This document shows, piece by piece, positions 1-6,823 of a stretch of 7,727 nucleotides of DNA. Source of the DNA: JBDSYA01 sp039925865 (GTDB taxonomy: Bacteria > Bacteroidota > Ignavibacteria > Tepidaquicellales > Tepidaquicellaceae); the NCBI GenBank assembly GCA_039925865.1, contig JBDSYA010000218.1, positions 1 through 7,727 of the forward strand. Reading direction: 5' to 3'. The notes under the pieces were generated by a model. The model was not told the DNA's origin and did not search any database. It saw nothing but the letters and a program-made list of their open reading frames with translations. Both the position numbers and the translations under genes were made by a program. Position 1 is the stretch's first letter. Each line of letters starts with the position of its first letter.

Positions 1-755
1 AGAAAGATGCTGCAAAATTACTGGAAGAAGCCTTCTCAAAGAAAAGCTGGAAGCCGCAGTCGATTATTTTTTCAGGAAATACAGACTGTTACCAGCCTGT
101 TGAAAGAAGATTAGGGATCACAAGAAGCTGTCTTGAAGTTTTTCTGAAATTCAGAAATCCAATTGCAATAATAACAAAAAATGCTTTAGTTCAGAGGGAT
201 GTAGATATTTTAAAAGAGCTGGCAAAGTTTAATCTTGTTAGAGTCATAATTTCAATTACATCTTTAAAAAAAGATATACAAAGGAAGATGGAGCCGCGAA
301 CTTCAATTCCGGATAGAAGATTACAGACAGTAGAATTTCTTTCAGCTAACGGAATATCAACAGGGATCAATTTTGCACCTGTGATTCCGGGGCTTACGGA
401 TGAAGAGATACCTTCAATATTAAAAGAAGCTTCTTTACGAGGAGCAAAACATGCGGGGATAGTAATGCTGAGGCTTCCACATGATGTTAAAGATCTTTTT
501 GTTGAGTGGGTCAGGAGAGAATTTCCCGAGAGATCTAATAAGATCATAAACAGAATAAAGGAATTGAACGGAGATAATCTTTACAACAGCAAATTTGGAA
601 CAAGGATGACAGGAGAAGGTGAATGGGCCGGTACCGTTCAGAAAATTTTTGAGACAAATTGTAAAAAATATAATTTCAATTTAGAAAAAATCCCTTTATC
701 AACTGAACATTTCAGAAGGAATTTAAAAGGTCAGATAGATTTGTTTAGTGAATAA
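1..755 (+). CDS. PA0069/Rv2578c-family radical SAM protein, C-terminal part (5' end outside window)
   Basis: The reading frame is open from the window edge (first full codon at base 3) to TAA at 753-755, giving the last 250 residues. The recognisable family signatures are SGNTDCYQPVERRLG near the start of the fragment, the block EPRTSIPDRRL in the middle, and GINFAPVIPGLTD after it. These are typical of the PA0069/Rv2578c radical SAM proteins, which are distantly related to spore photoproduct lyase (SplB). The CxxxCxxC motif that holds the iron-sulfur cluster would lie upstream of the window, so catalytic competence cannot be judged. The family is usually about 350 residues or more, so roughly the first third is missing. 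Its substrate is not established. An ATG at base 288 is internal and is not the true start, because conserved sequence continues upstream of it. The next gene is about 200 bases away, so an operon link is unclear. I am confident of the family and not of the function. Confidence 0.88.
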   Translation, partial: KDAAKLLEEAFSKKSWKPQSIIFSGNTDCYQPVERRLGITRSCLEVFLKFRNPIAIITKNALVQRDVDILKELAKFNLVRVIISITSLKKDIQRKMEPRTSIPDRRLQTVEFLSANGISTGINFAPVIPGLTDEEIPSILKEASLRGAKHAGIVMLRLPHDVKDLFVEWVRREFPERSNKIINRIKELNGDNLYNSKFGTRMTGEGEWAGTVQKIFETNCKKYNFNLEKIPLSTEHFRRNLKGQIDLFSE

Positions 756-803
756 TAATTTTATTTAAGCTGACCTCTTATAACTTGAATGTTAAATCCT
801 GAG

Positions 804-876
804 ACGAATTTCACTAATTTTGTAGAATTTCAAAAAAACATATTTTTATAAATTCGCTTCAATTCGTGTAATTCGT
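804..876. repeat. Imperfect inverted repeat, probable dispersed intergenic element
   Basis: The left arm 804-819 (acgaatttcactaatt) matches the reverse complement of the right arm 861-876 (aattcgtgtaattcgt) at 14 of 16 positions, with a 41-base AT-rich spacer. The right arm contains a tandem 'aattcgtg/aattcgtg' theme. I recall similar 'attcgtgtaattcgtgg' sequences between genes in several bacterial genomes, but I could not check this. It lies between two genes on the same strand and has no uridine tract, so it does not look like a terminator. Confidence 0.4.
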
Positions 877-958
877 GGCGAAAAATTTGCTAGAAGAATG
901 AAGCGATCAACTTGGGTAATTTTATTTAAAGTTAATTTAAAATTGAATTTCAAAATAC

Positions 959-1372
959 ATGCCATTAACGATACAGCTACATTCTTTCAGTTATAAAAAA
1001 TGCGGAATACCAATCGACACAAAAGGAAACGGAGGCGGATTTATTTTCGACTGCAGATTTATTTATAATCCGGGCAGGAAAGAGGAATTCAGTAAGCTTA
1101 CAGGTATTGATAAAAATGTAATAATTTTTCTGGACGAGCAAGAGAAAATGCAAAACTTTTTAAAGAATGTTTATGACATCATCGATCCTGCAATAGAAAA
1201 TTATCTTGAAAGAAATTTCACAAATTTGATGATAAGTTTTGGTTGTACGGGAGGACAGCACAGATCTGTTTATGCAGCTGAAAAAACCAAAGCACATTTA
1301 TTAGAAAAATATCCAGATATAATTATTGAACTCCATCACGATCAAATCGAGAAAGGTCTGAACATCGGCTAA
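959..1372 (+). CDS. Stand-alone RapZ C-terminal domain protein
   Basis: This is a 137-residue protein made of only the C-terminal domain of RapZ/YvcJ. The visible signatures are HSFSYKKCGIP (residues 8-18), FDCRFIYNPGR (30-40) and the hallmark GCTGGQHRSVY (95-105). In E. coli the full RapZ is about 284 residues. Its N-terminal half carries a P-loop nucleotide-binding domain, and its C-terminal half binds the small RNAs GlmY/GlmZ and senses glucosamine-6-phosphate. The P-loop half is absent here, so direct transfer of the RNase E adaptor role is not justified. Phosphosugar or RNA binding is a reasonable inference from the domain. ATG 959 is the first possible start, because an in-frame TGA lies at 944-946. 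No Shine-Dalgarno sequence is visible. The transporter frame downstream is already open at 1362, overlapping the 3' end of this gene, so the two are probably co-transcribed. Confidence 0.88.
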   Translation: MPLTIQLHSFSYKKCGIPIDTKGNGGGFIFDCRFIYNPGRKEEFSKLTGIDKNVIIFLDEQEKMQNFLKNVYDIIDPAIENYLERNFTNLMISFGCTGGQHRSVYAAEKTKAHLLEKYPDIIIELHHDQIEKGLNIG

Positions 1373-1382
1373 AAATAATAAC

Positions 1383-2654
1383 ATAAGTACTTTTATTCCT
1401 CGGGATATACACTCGATAGAGAAAAAGACATTTCGCCTTCATCTCATTTCACAGCTGTTCAACGGACTTTCATTTGGCATTCTGATGCTTCAGGAAGTCA
1501 TACTCAAAAAATCACTTCTTGCTTCAGATTTCCAGGTAACGATACTGATCTTCCTAACCAGTTCGGCTTTTTTATTTTCCATATACGGACCGGAAATCAT
1601 TAACAGATCAAATAATCAATCAAGAACAATAATTACAATGGCTGTATTCAGCAGATCATTCCTGCTGATAATTCCTTTCTTTGAAACACCTAACTTTTTT
1701 ATTTTCTGTATTGCTGCAGTTAGTTATACAGATTCTCTGATCAAGCCCTCTTGGAATACGGTCTTCAAACATAATTACACTGACGAAAAAAGAAGTACTC
1801 TCTATTCATATGCTTCCAGTTTATATACAATAGCAGTCCTCGTGATTACAACTTTACTCGGATACATACTTGATCTGAATTATCAGCTTTATAAAGTTTT
1901 TTATCCGATTGCCGGGATCTTTGATATACTCGCTTATATCAATCTTGCCAAAATGATTAAGATGGGAAATTTAGCGGTACCGCACGGAGTACAAAAATTT
2001 GCCGGAGTCATTACCGCGGGGTTTATAAAAGATGTGATAATACTTCCTGTAAGAAACCTTGTCAAAATATTCAAGGAAAACAAACCTTTCTTCAGGTTTG
2101 AAATTTATTTCTTTTTATACGGTATGGCTTTTATGATCGCGAGTCCTGCTGTTCCAATTTTTTTAGTTCAATATCTTAATCTTGAATATGCTCCGATCTC
2201 CATAGCCAAAGGATTGGTTTTCTACACAGCTACTATAATTTTTACTCCGATCATGGGAAGGATACACGGCGTCGGTAATCCCACAAAATTCTGCGGCTAT
2301 TTATTTCTATTTCTGATCACATATCCGCTTTTAATGCTGTCAATAAAATATTTTGGAATTGATAATAATATTGTTTCACCGGAACTACTTTTATATCTGA
2401 CTTACTTCTTTTTTGGAATTGCAATGAGCGGCGTATCATTATCGTGGAATTTGAGTTCGATATTTTATGCGCCGCACAATGAAGTTGCAAATTATCAGGC
2501 GGTTCATATAACACTCACCGGAGTTCGCGGAACATTTGCCCCATTCATTGGATACATAATTCTAAAACTCATTTCAATTGAAGCCACCTTTATAGTTTCA
2601 GCATTTTTCTTTTTATTAGCCGGAATCATGATGCTCAGGGAAAGCAGGAGATAG
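1383..2654 (+). CDS. Major facilitator superfamily transporter (start codon uncertain)
   Basis: This encodes a polytopic inner-membrane protein. Hydrophobic stretches occupy most of its length and are split by a central, more basic cytoplasmic loop (around bases 1950-2090), as in MFS carriers with two six-helix halves. The substrate is not recognisable. The first ATG, at 1485, would give 389 residues but cuts into the first membrane helix. Translation upstream of it continues with convincing protein sequence (FIPRDIHSIEKKTFRLHLIS, then QLFNGLSFGIL). That stretch is open back to base 1362, where it follows a TGA at 1359-1361, yet it has no ATG, GTG or TTG. I place the start provisionally at ATA 1383, which would read M-S-T-F-I-P-R-D and give about 423 residues. 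ATT 1395 is another possibility. The gene ends with TAG at 2652-2654. It follows the RapZ-domain gene closely and probably shares its transcript. The MFS-like call is solid; the exact start is not. Confidence 0.78.
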   Translation: MSTFIPRDIHSIEKKTFRLHLISQLFNGLSFGILMLQEVILKKSLLASDFQVTILIFLTSSAFLFSIYGPEIINRSNNQSRTIITMAVFSRSFLLIIPFFETPNFFIFCIAAVSYTDSLIKPSWNTVFKHNYTDEKRSTLYSYASSLYTIAVLVITTLLGYILDLNYQLYKVFYPIAGIFDILAYINLAKMIKMGNLAVPHGVQKFAGVITAGFIKDVIILPVRNLVKIFKENKPFFRFEIYFFLYGMAFMIASPAVPIFLVQYLNLEYAPISIAKGLVFYTATIIFTPIMGRIHGVGNPTKFCGYLFLFLITYPLLMLSIKYFGIDNNIVSPELLLYLTYFFFGIAMSGVSLSWNLSSIFYAPHNEVANYQAVHITLTGVRGTFAPFIGYIILKLISIEATFIVSAFFFLLAGIMMLRESRR

Positions 2655-2785
2655 CATAGTTTCAGGTAACGAATTAGAATTACTGTCTGCAATGTGCATT
2701 ATCGGTTCACTCGGATTTTCAAAAGCATTCTTTCAACCATAATAATTTTTTATTAACAATAACGATAACACAGATTTATACTCGG

Positions 2786-2803
2786 ATAATTAAGTTTAAT
2801 TAT
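2786..2803. promoter_or_regulatory. Perfect 8-bp inverted repeat upstream of ndh, possible operator
   Basis: ATAATTAA, a 2-base spacer, then TTAATTAT form a perfect palindrome whose right edge lies 30 bases before the ndh ATG. Its position between the transporter and the respiratory dehydrogenase fits an operator for a dimeric regulator. The arms contain only A and T, so chance occurrence is quite possible in this AT-rich spacer. It matches no operator I can name. No clear -35/-10 pair can be assigned next to it. Confidence 0.3.
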
Positions 2804-2833
2804 ATGTATGTATAAAGTATTTTCAGCAAAATT

Positions 2834-4105
2834 ATGGAAAATAAAATAAACGTTGTAATAGTTGGAGCAGGTTTTGGAGGACTTCAGGCAGTAAAAAAAT
2901 TAGCTGAGAAAAATAAAGATATCCGGATAACTCTGATCGACAGGACAAATCACCATTTATTCCAGCCTTTGCTTTACCAAATCGCGACGGCTGTATTGAG
3001 CCCGGCTGATATTGCAATACCTTCCCGTTCATTAACAGAAAAATACAAAAATGTAACTGTTGTAATGGATGAAGTTACCGGTATCGATAAAGAGAATAAA
3101 ACAATATATTTCAGTGAGAGGTCAATGAAATATGATTTCCTTATTTTGTCAATGGGAGCAAAAACCGGTTACTTCGGACACGATGAATGGAAAAAATATA
3201 CAAGCGGTTTGAAAAATCTGACAGACGCACTTGAGATACGGAAACGTTTACTGCTTTCATTTGAAGATGCAGAGAATTATCCTGAAAATTCAGGAAAACT
3301 TTTAAAATATGTTATAATAGGCGGAGGCCCTACGGGAGTTGAACTTGCAGGCTCAATTGCAGAATTATCTCGTAATATTATTCGTAAAGATTTTAGAAAT
3401 ATTGACACGGGAAAAGCTGAAATTATTTTAATTGAAGGAGGATCTGATCTTGTCCAGAGTTTTGACAGGTCACTTTCAATTTATACAAAAAATCAACTTG
3501 AAAAAAGAGGGGTTAGAGTATTGCTCAATACCCGGGTCGTGAACATTGAGGAGAAAAAGGTCTTTGTTAAAACTCTTGATGGCGAAAAAATATTTGATGC
3601 TAATATAATAATCTGGGCTGCAGGTGTAGAGCCTGTATCATTGACACAAAATCTGGGATTTAAAATCGACAGACACAAAAGAGTTGCCGTGAATGAATAT
3701 TGTTCAGTGGCCGGCTTTCCTGAAATTTTCATTATCGGCGACATGGCATTTCAAAAAGACAACTACGGGAAGCCACTTCCGGGATTAAGCCCGGTGGCAA
3801 TGCAACAGGGAAGATATGTTGCGAACTTTATTATCAATGAACTGGACGGCAAAAAAAATAAACCATTTCATTATATCAATAAAGGTAACATGGCAACGAT
3901 CGGGAGGAAAGTTGCAATTGCGGAATACGGTTCTTTTAAAATGACAGGAATATTAGGCTGGCTTGCCTGGCTGTTTGTTCATTTATATTATCAGGTTGGT
4001 TTCAAAAATAAAATCACAATATTTATCACATGGATATGGAGTTATTTAACTTTCGGTGCCGGAGCAAGGGTCATTCAAGAACCTATTGATTCGCGTAAAA
4101 AATAA
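2834..4105 (+). CDS. ndh: Type II NADH:quinone oxidoreductase (NDH-2)
   Basis: This is a 423-residue, single-subunit FAD enzyme that passes electrons from NADH to membrane quinone without pumping protons. The N-terminal FAD-binding Rossmann motif VGAGFGGL is at residues 10-17, followed by the conserved LFQPLLYQIATAVLSP (42-57). The NADH-binding motif GGGPTGVELAG is at 163-173, WAAGVEP at 261-267, and the second FAD contact IGDMA at 301-305. SPVAMQQGRYVA (319-330) occupies the place of the quinone-site segment. GNMATIGR (351-358) is also typical. The last 50 residues are rich in W, L, Y and F (GILGWLAWLFVHLYYQVGF, 372-390) and form the amphipathic helices that attach NDH-2 to the inner face of the membrane. 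The length and every motif are intact, so it should be functional. No strong Shine-Dalgarno is seen before ATG 2834. The next small gene begins one base after the TAA. Confidence 0.95.
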   Translation: MENKINVVIVGAGFGGLQAVKKLAEKNKDIRITLIDRTNHHLFQPLLYQIATAVLSPADIAIPSRSLTEKYKNVTVVMDEVTGIDKENKTIYFSERSMKYDFLILSMGAKTGYFGHDEWKKYTSGLKNLTDALEIRKRLLLSFEDAENYPENSGKLLKYVIIGGGPTGVELAGSIAELSRNIIRKDFRNIDTGKAEIILIEGGSDLVQSFDRSLSIYTKNQLEKRGVRVLLNTRVVNIEEKKVFVKTLDGEKIFDANIIIWAAGVEPVSLTQNLGFKIDRHKRVAVNEYCSVAGFPEIFIIGDMAFQKDNYGKPLPGLSPVAMQQGRYVANFIINELDGKKNKPFHYINKGNMATIGRKVAIAEYGSFKMTGILGWLAWLFVHLYYQVGFKNKITIFITWIWSYLTFGAGARVIQEPIDSRKK

Positions 4106-4106
4106 A

Positions 4107-4292
4107 ATGATTTTGGAAATTCAAAAAAGAGGAAATATTATTTCCGATAAATTAGTGTTTGAGAAAACAGGGCAGTGCATACAATCATGGTTAAGTTTTG
4201 CACAACAACGGTTCTTTAAAATTAACTCCTCAGAAATTTTTGAATTCGTTGTGAGCATTGATGGCCTGAAACCTTTAAGACAAACTAATTAA
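4107..4292 (+). CDS. Small hypothetical protein (61 aa), likely coupled to ndh
   Basis: ATG 4107 lies one base after the ndh stop codon (TAA 4103-4105), a spacing typical of translational coupling, and the frame runs to TAA 4290-4292. An in-frame ATG at 4056 lies inside ndh and is less likely to be the start. The protein has no signal peptide or membrane segment. Its middle reads EKTGQCIQSW (residues 19-28), followed by a region rich in F and Q and then SSEIFEFV (41-48). The KTG-five residues-W spacing and the later E-I and G-L positions faintly recall the DUF4287 fold family. The resemblance is by eye, would need one gap, and should be treated as weak. The product is otherwise unrecognised. 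It could also be a short degraded remnant, but the tight spacing argues for a real gene. Confidence 0.5.
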   Translation: MILEIQKRGNIISDKLVFEKTGQCIQSWLSFAQQRFFKINSSEIFEFVVSIDGLKPLRQTN

Positions 4293-4314
4293 CAGCTAAC
4301 CAAGAAAAATTATT

Positions 4315-4635
4315 ATGGCTAATGAAAATTATATGACTCCTTTAATTTTGATCCTTGATCAGCTTAGGAAAAATGGATATACCGACGACTTTATTCTCAC
4401 TAATGAGGGACTTTTTTCAAAGAACACAAATGAAACTTACAGACCCGAAGATCTTTCAATTGAAAAGGTCTACAGATTTGAGGGTTATTCAAATCCGGAT
4501 GATATGGCAATAATGTTTGGAATTAAAAGCTATAATGGTGTAAGAGGTGTGGTAATAGATGCTTATGGTGCATATGAAAATGATGAACTAGGAAAATTTC
4601 TGAAGAATGTAAAACTGGAAGAACATAAGATTTAA
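4315..4635 (+). CDS. Conserved small protein of the family often labelled 'phosphoribosylpyrophosphate synthetase' in Bacteroidota
   Basis: This is a 106-residue soluble acidic protein. Its pattern is GYTDDF (residues 21-26), a middle segment with RPEDLSIEKVYRFEGYSNPDD (two runs, about 43-63) and GVVIDAYGAY (78-87). That matches a small family widespread in Bacteroidota, which databases often call phosphoribosylpyrophosphate synthetase. The name looks wrong: true PRPP synthetases are about 310 residues and carry PRPP- and ATP-binding loops that are absent here. The real function is unknown. The gene begins 22 bases after the 61-residue gene, so ndh, the small gene and this one may be one transcription unit. 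The start ATG 4315 is preceded by an A-rich tract (aagaaaaattatt) rather than a clear Shine-Dalgarno. Its TAA at 4633-4635 overlaps the stop of the minus-strand dinB remnant. Confidence 0.75.
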   Translation: MANENYMTPLILILDQLRKNGYTDDFILTNEGLFSKNTNETYRPEDLSIEKVYRFEGYSNPDDMAIMFGIKSYNGVRGVVIDAYGAYENDELGKFLKNVKLEEHKI

Positions 4636-5820
4636 CTATCCAGTCCTACCCTGAAGATTTTCTCTTCGTATTTTGATTTTATTTTATCCAATGCATAATA
4701 AGGCAGGGAATGTTCATTACGAAAAAGATTAAGATTTATACTCTTATCGTCTGTGTGAAGATCCGAAACTCCCAGACCTAATTGTCTTGCCCTGAGTTTT
4801 ACAGAGGGATTGTGAAGTTTTTCAAAGACCAATAAGGCAGAATTAAAAATTTCCCTGTCTGCATTTGTATAACCGGTTAATTTTAAATCTCCTGAATCAT
4901 AACGCAAATTCTCAAATCTTAATGAAAGATGAATATGACCTGTGAGAAGATTTTTTGAGCGTAGCTTACGGCAAATATATTCAACTATTCTTCTTAGTTC
5001 TTTTTTAATGTCACAGGATTTGTAAATAGGCTTTGACATAGTATGATGATGCGTCAGCGATTTTTCAGGTTTCGTTTTTAAAGTTATTTCGGAAGTATCT
5101 TCTCCCCGGGCAAGTTTTCTGAATATTATACCGTTCACACCAAATTCTTTTTTCATAGAAAAATCAGAACTCTCCGCAAGATCACCAATAGTGTTGATTC
5201 CCATAGCTTCCAATCGAAAAAGCAATTCGCTTTCCTACGCCCCATACTTTGCATGCGGGCATTGAATAAATTTCACTTTTTTTATTTTCCAATGTAACAA
5301 TACTCAAACCATCAGGCTTACGGATTTTTGTAGCAAGCTTTGCAAAGGTTTTATTATATGATATACCCATAGAGACAGTTAGATCTTCAAGCTCACGGAT
5401 CCTTTTTTTTATTTGAATTCCCAGTTTTTTGGCTTCATCATAATTACGGACAACCGGCGTAAGATCAACAAAACACTCGTCAATGCTGTATTGCTAAATA
5501 CATTCTTCAGGTGCAAATTCATTTAATGCCCTGAGAAGGTTCAAAGTTATTGCTTCTTATTTAGGTCCATAGCATGAGAGTGAAATTAGATCAGGACAAA
5601 ACTTTTTGGCTTCAAGAACAGACATACCCGTTTTTACGCCTGCTGCTCTTGCTTCATAAGAAGCTGTCATCACAATTCCTTTTGCTCCTTCCATACCTCC
5701 CACTGAAACAGGCTTTCCTTTTAACTTCGGATTATCGCGCTGTTCAACCTGAGCATAAAAGGCATCAAAATCCATATGAATAAAGAATCTGGATGTGTGC
5801 TCTTTTAAATTGCAATTCAT
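4632..5820 (-). pseudogene. dinB: DNA polymerase IV (Y-family, DinB) pseudogene with two nonsense codons and a frameshift
   Basis: Pieced together, this is a full-length Y-family translesion polymerase of about 395 residues. It starts at ATG 5818-5820 (MNCNLKEHTSRFF) and ends at TAA 4632-4634. The catalytic motifs remain: HMDFDAFYAQVEQ with the first metal-binding aspartate, and YSIDECFVDL with the D-E pair. They are followed by the thumb segment GISYNKTFAKLATKIRKPDG, a helix-hairpin-helix region (VWGVGKRIAF joined to RLEAMGINTIGDLA) and the little-finger domain. There are three lesions. One is TAA at 5557-5559 after CYGPK, where a tyrosine is expected. The second is TAG at 5494-5496 just before QYSIDE, where glutamate is expected. 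The third is one extra T in a five-T run (bases 5217-5221), which shifts the frame after KRIAF. No intact polymerase can be made by normal decoding. The frame also runs upstream to an ATG at 5931, adding 37 residues not typical of DinB. Confidence 0.9.
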
Positions 5821-5933
5821 ATCCTTTATGTGCGGAAAACAGTACAGCGGCATGATTCGTACGCGCTTGAAAAGATCCTGATATACATTACCTTCGCGGG
5901 CAATAAAGAATGTTGAACTTATAGTTTGCATAG

Positions 5934-5951
5934 ACCTTAATTATCTAAGGT
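5934..5951. promoter_or_regulatory. Perfect 6-bp inverted repeat upstream of the dinB remnant, possible operator
   Basis: ACCTTA, a 6-base spacer, then TAAGGT form a perfect palindrome. It lies about 115 bases upstream of the favoured dinB start and 3 bases upstream of the extended in-frame ATG at 5931. dinB genes are often under SOS (LexA) control, so a regulator site here is plausible, but the sequence does not match the E. coli or Bacillus LexA boxes. It could equally be a chance hairpin in AT-rich DNA. Confidence 0.25.
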
Positions 5952-6049
5952 AAGATATAAAATTTATTAATAACAAAAAATTTATAATTTAAGGCGAATT
6001 CTTTTAACGATATTTAATCTTCTGCAATACCTTAATGTCAATAATAATT

Positions 6050-6823
6050 TTATAAACTTCTATATAAGTTCTCGATTTTTTCCTGTCCGTATTTATTTTC
6101 TAATTGCTTTACTGTAAAATGTCCCTGAGCCATTTTCTGAAAATGATTCATAAAAACATAATTGATTGCTCCTCCCGAAGCAGCTCCGATTATAGGAATT
6201 GATTTTGCTGCAGCTCCTTCCGAAATAATTATTCCAAAGCGTGATGCTACTTTTGAAATAAAACCCATAACAGCAGGCGCGCTTTCCTTAATGATCCCTT
6301 TGTGCAAAATATATTTATTTGCTTCTTTTAAGGTCTGAGCAAGAGCTGCCCGCGTTAAATAATAAGCATTATCGGAAAGATCATCTCTTTTTGAATTTCC
6401 GCCAAGGGCGAATACTTCAAGACACGCAAGTTTGGTTTCTGAATCGTTAATATCAAAACCCTTGCTCCTTGCAATATCGGCAATGGAGCGCAGCATAATA
6501 GCAGTTGTTATTGGCAGTTCAATTGCAAGCGCCGGTAATCCGAAAAAACCTCCTGCTGATCCTGTACCTGTAACAAGCATTTTATGAAACAGATTGTTGG
6601 ATTTCGAATTATTGTTGTTCATTTTTGAAACGAGAATATTAAGAGATTTCAACAAAACTTTTTTTGCCAGGCTGCCTGCACCCTCCTGAAATTTAACAGG
6701 TAACAGGGAATATACTTTTTCAATCGGCTTACCGATTATATTTGACAGCTCCATTAGAAAAGCCGGATGTTCTAACAATTTCTTCGCTTCTTTTAGTTGA
6801 TCTAATTCCTGATTAGTGATCAT
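6050..6823 (-). CDS. EcsC family protein
   Basis: This is a 257-residue protein. The EcsC-family core appears as GTGSAGGFFGLPALAIELP (residues 86-104), leading into TTAIMLRSIADIA (106-118). Then come CLEVFALGG (134-142) and a C-terminal glycine/alanine-rich stretch, KSIPIIGAASGGAINYVF (207-224), with NHFQKMAQGHF after it (226-236). The family is named after the third gene of the Bacillus ecsABC operon, whose first two genes encode an ABC transporter. EcsC itself has no settled biochemical function, and no ecsA or ecsB is present in this window. The hydrophobic glycine-rich segments suggest membrane association, but I see no clear signal peptide. The start ATG at 6821-6823 has no Shine-Dalgarno. 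The gene lies upstream of the dinB remnant on the same strand, with a 229-base gap to the favoured dinB start, and diverges from the E1 gene. Confidence 0.9.
   Translation of the reverse strand: MITNQELDQLKEAKKLLEHPAFLMELSNIIGKPIEKVYSLLPVKFQEGAGSLAKKVLLKSLNILVSKMNNNNSKSNNLFHKMLVTGTGSAGGFFGLPALAIELPITTAIMLRSIADIARSKGFDINDSETKLACLEVFALGGNSKRDDLSDNAYYLTRAALAQTLKEANKYILHKGIIKESAPAVMGFISKVASRFGIIISEGAAAKSIPIIGAASGGAINYVFMNHFQKMAQGHFTVKQLENKYGQEKIENLYRSL

Noticed and set aside
191..547. Minus-strand 118-codon open frame opposite the radical SAM gene
   Set aside because: The plus strand carries conserved family motifs throughout this stretch, so the antisense frame is a shadow.
2317..2692. Minus-strand open frames overlapping the 3' end of the transporter
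   Set aside because: They are shadows of the membrane-protein codons with no recognisable protein pattern.
2832..3032. Minus-strand open frames inside ndh (2832-3032 and 3493-3744)
   Set aside because: They are fully antisense to a clearly conserved plus-strand gene and show no family motifs.
5494..5559. Stop codon recoding (TAA and TAG read as amino acids) to explain dinB
   Set aside because: TAA ends most genes in the window and TAG ends the transporter, and recoding could not repair the frameshift at 5217-5221. Gene decay is simpler.
5574..5783. Plus-strand open frame opposite the dinB remnant
   Set aside because: It is antisense to conserved polymerase sequence and has low-complexity leucine-rich content typical of a shadow frame.
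5821..5931. N-terminal extension of DinB starting at ATG 5931
   Set aside because: Starting at 5820 gives about 395 residues, the usual DinB length, and the extra 37 residues match nothing known in the family. The frame is open, but the extension is not supported.
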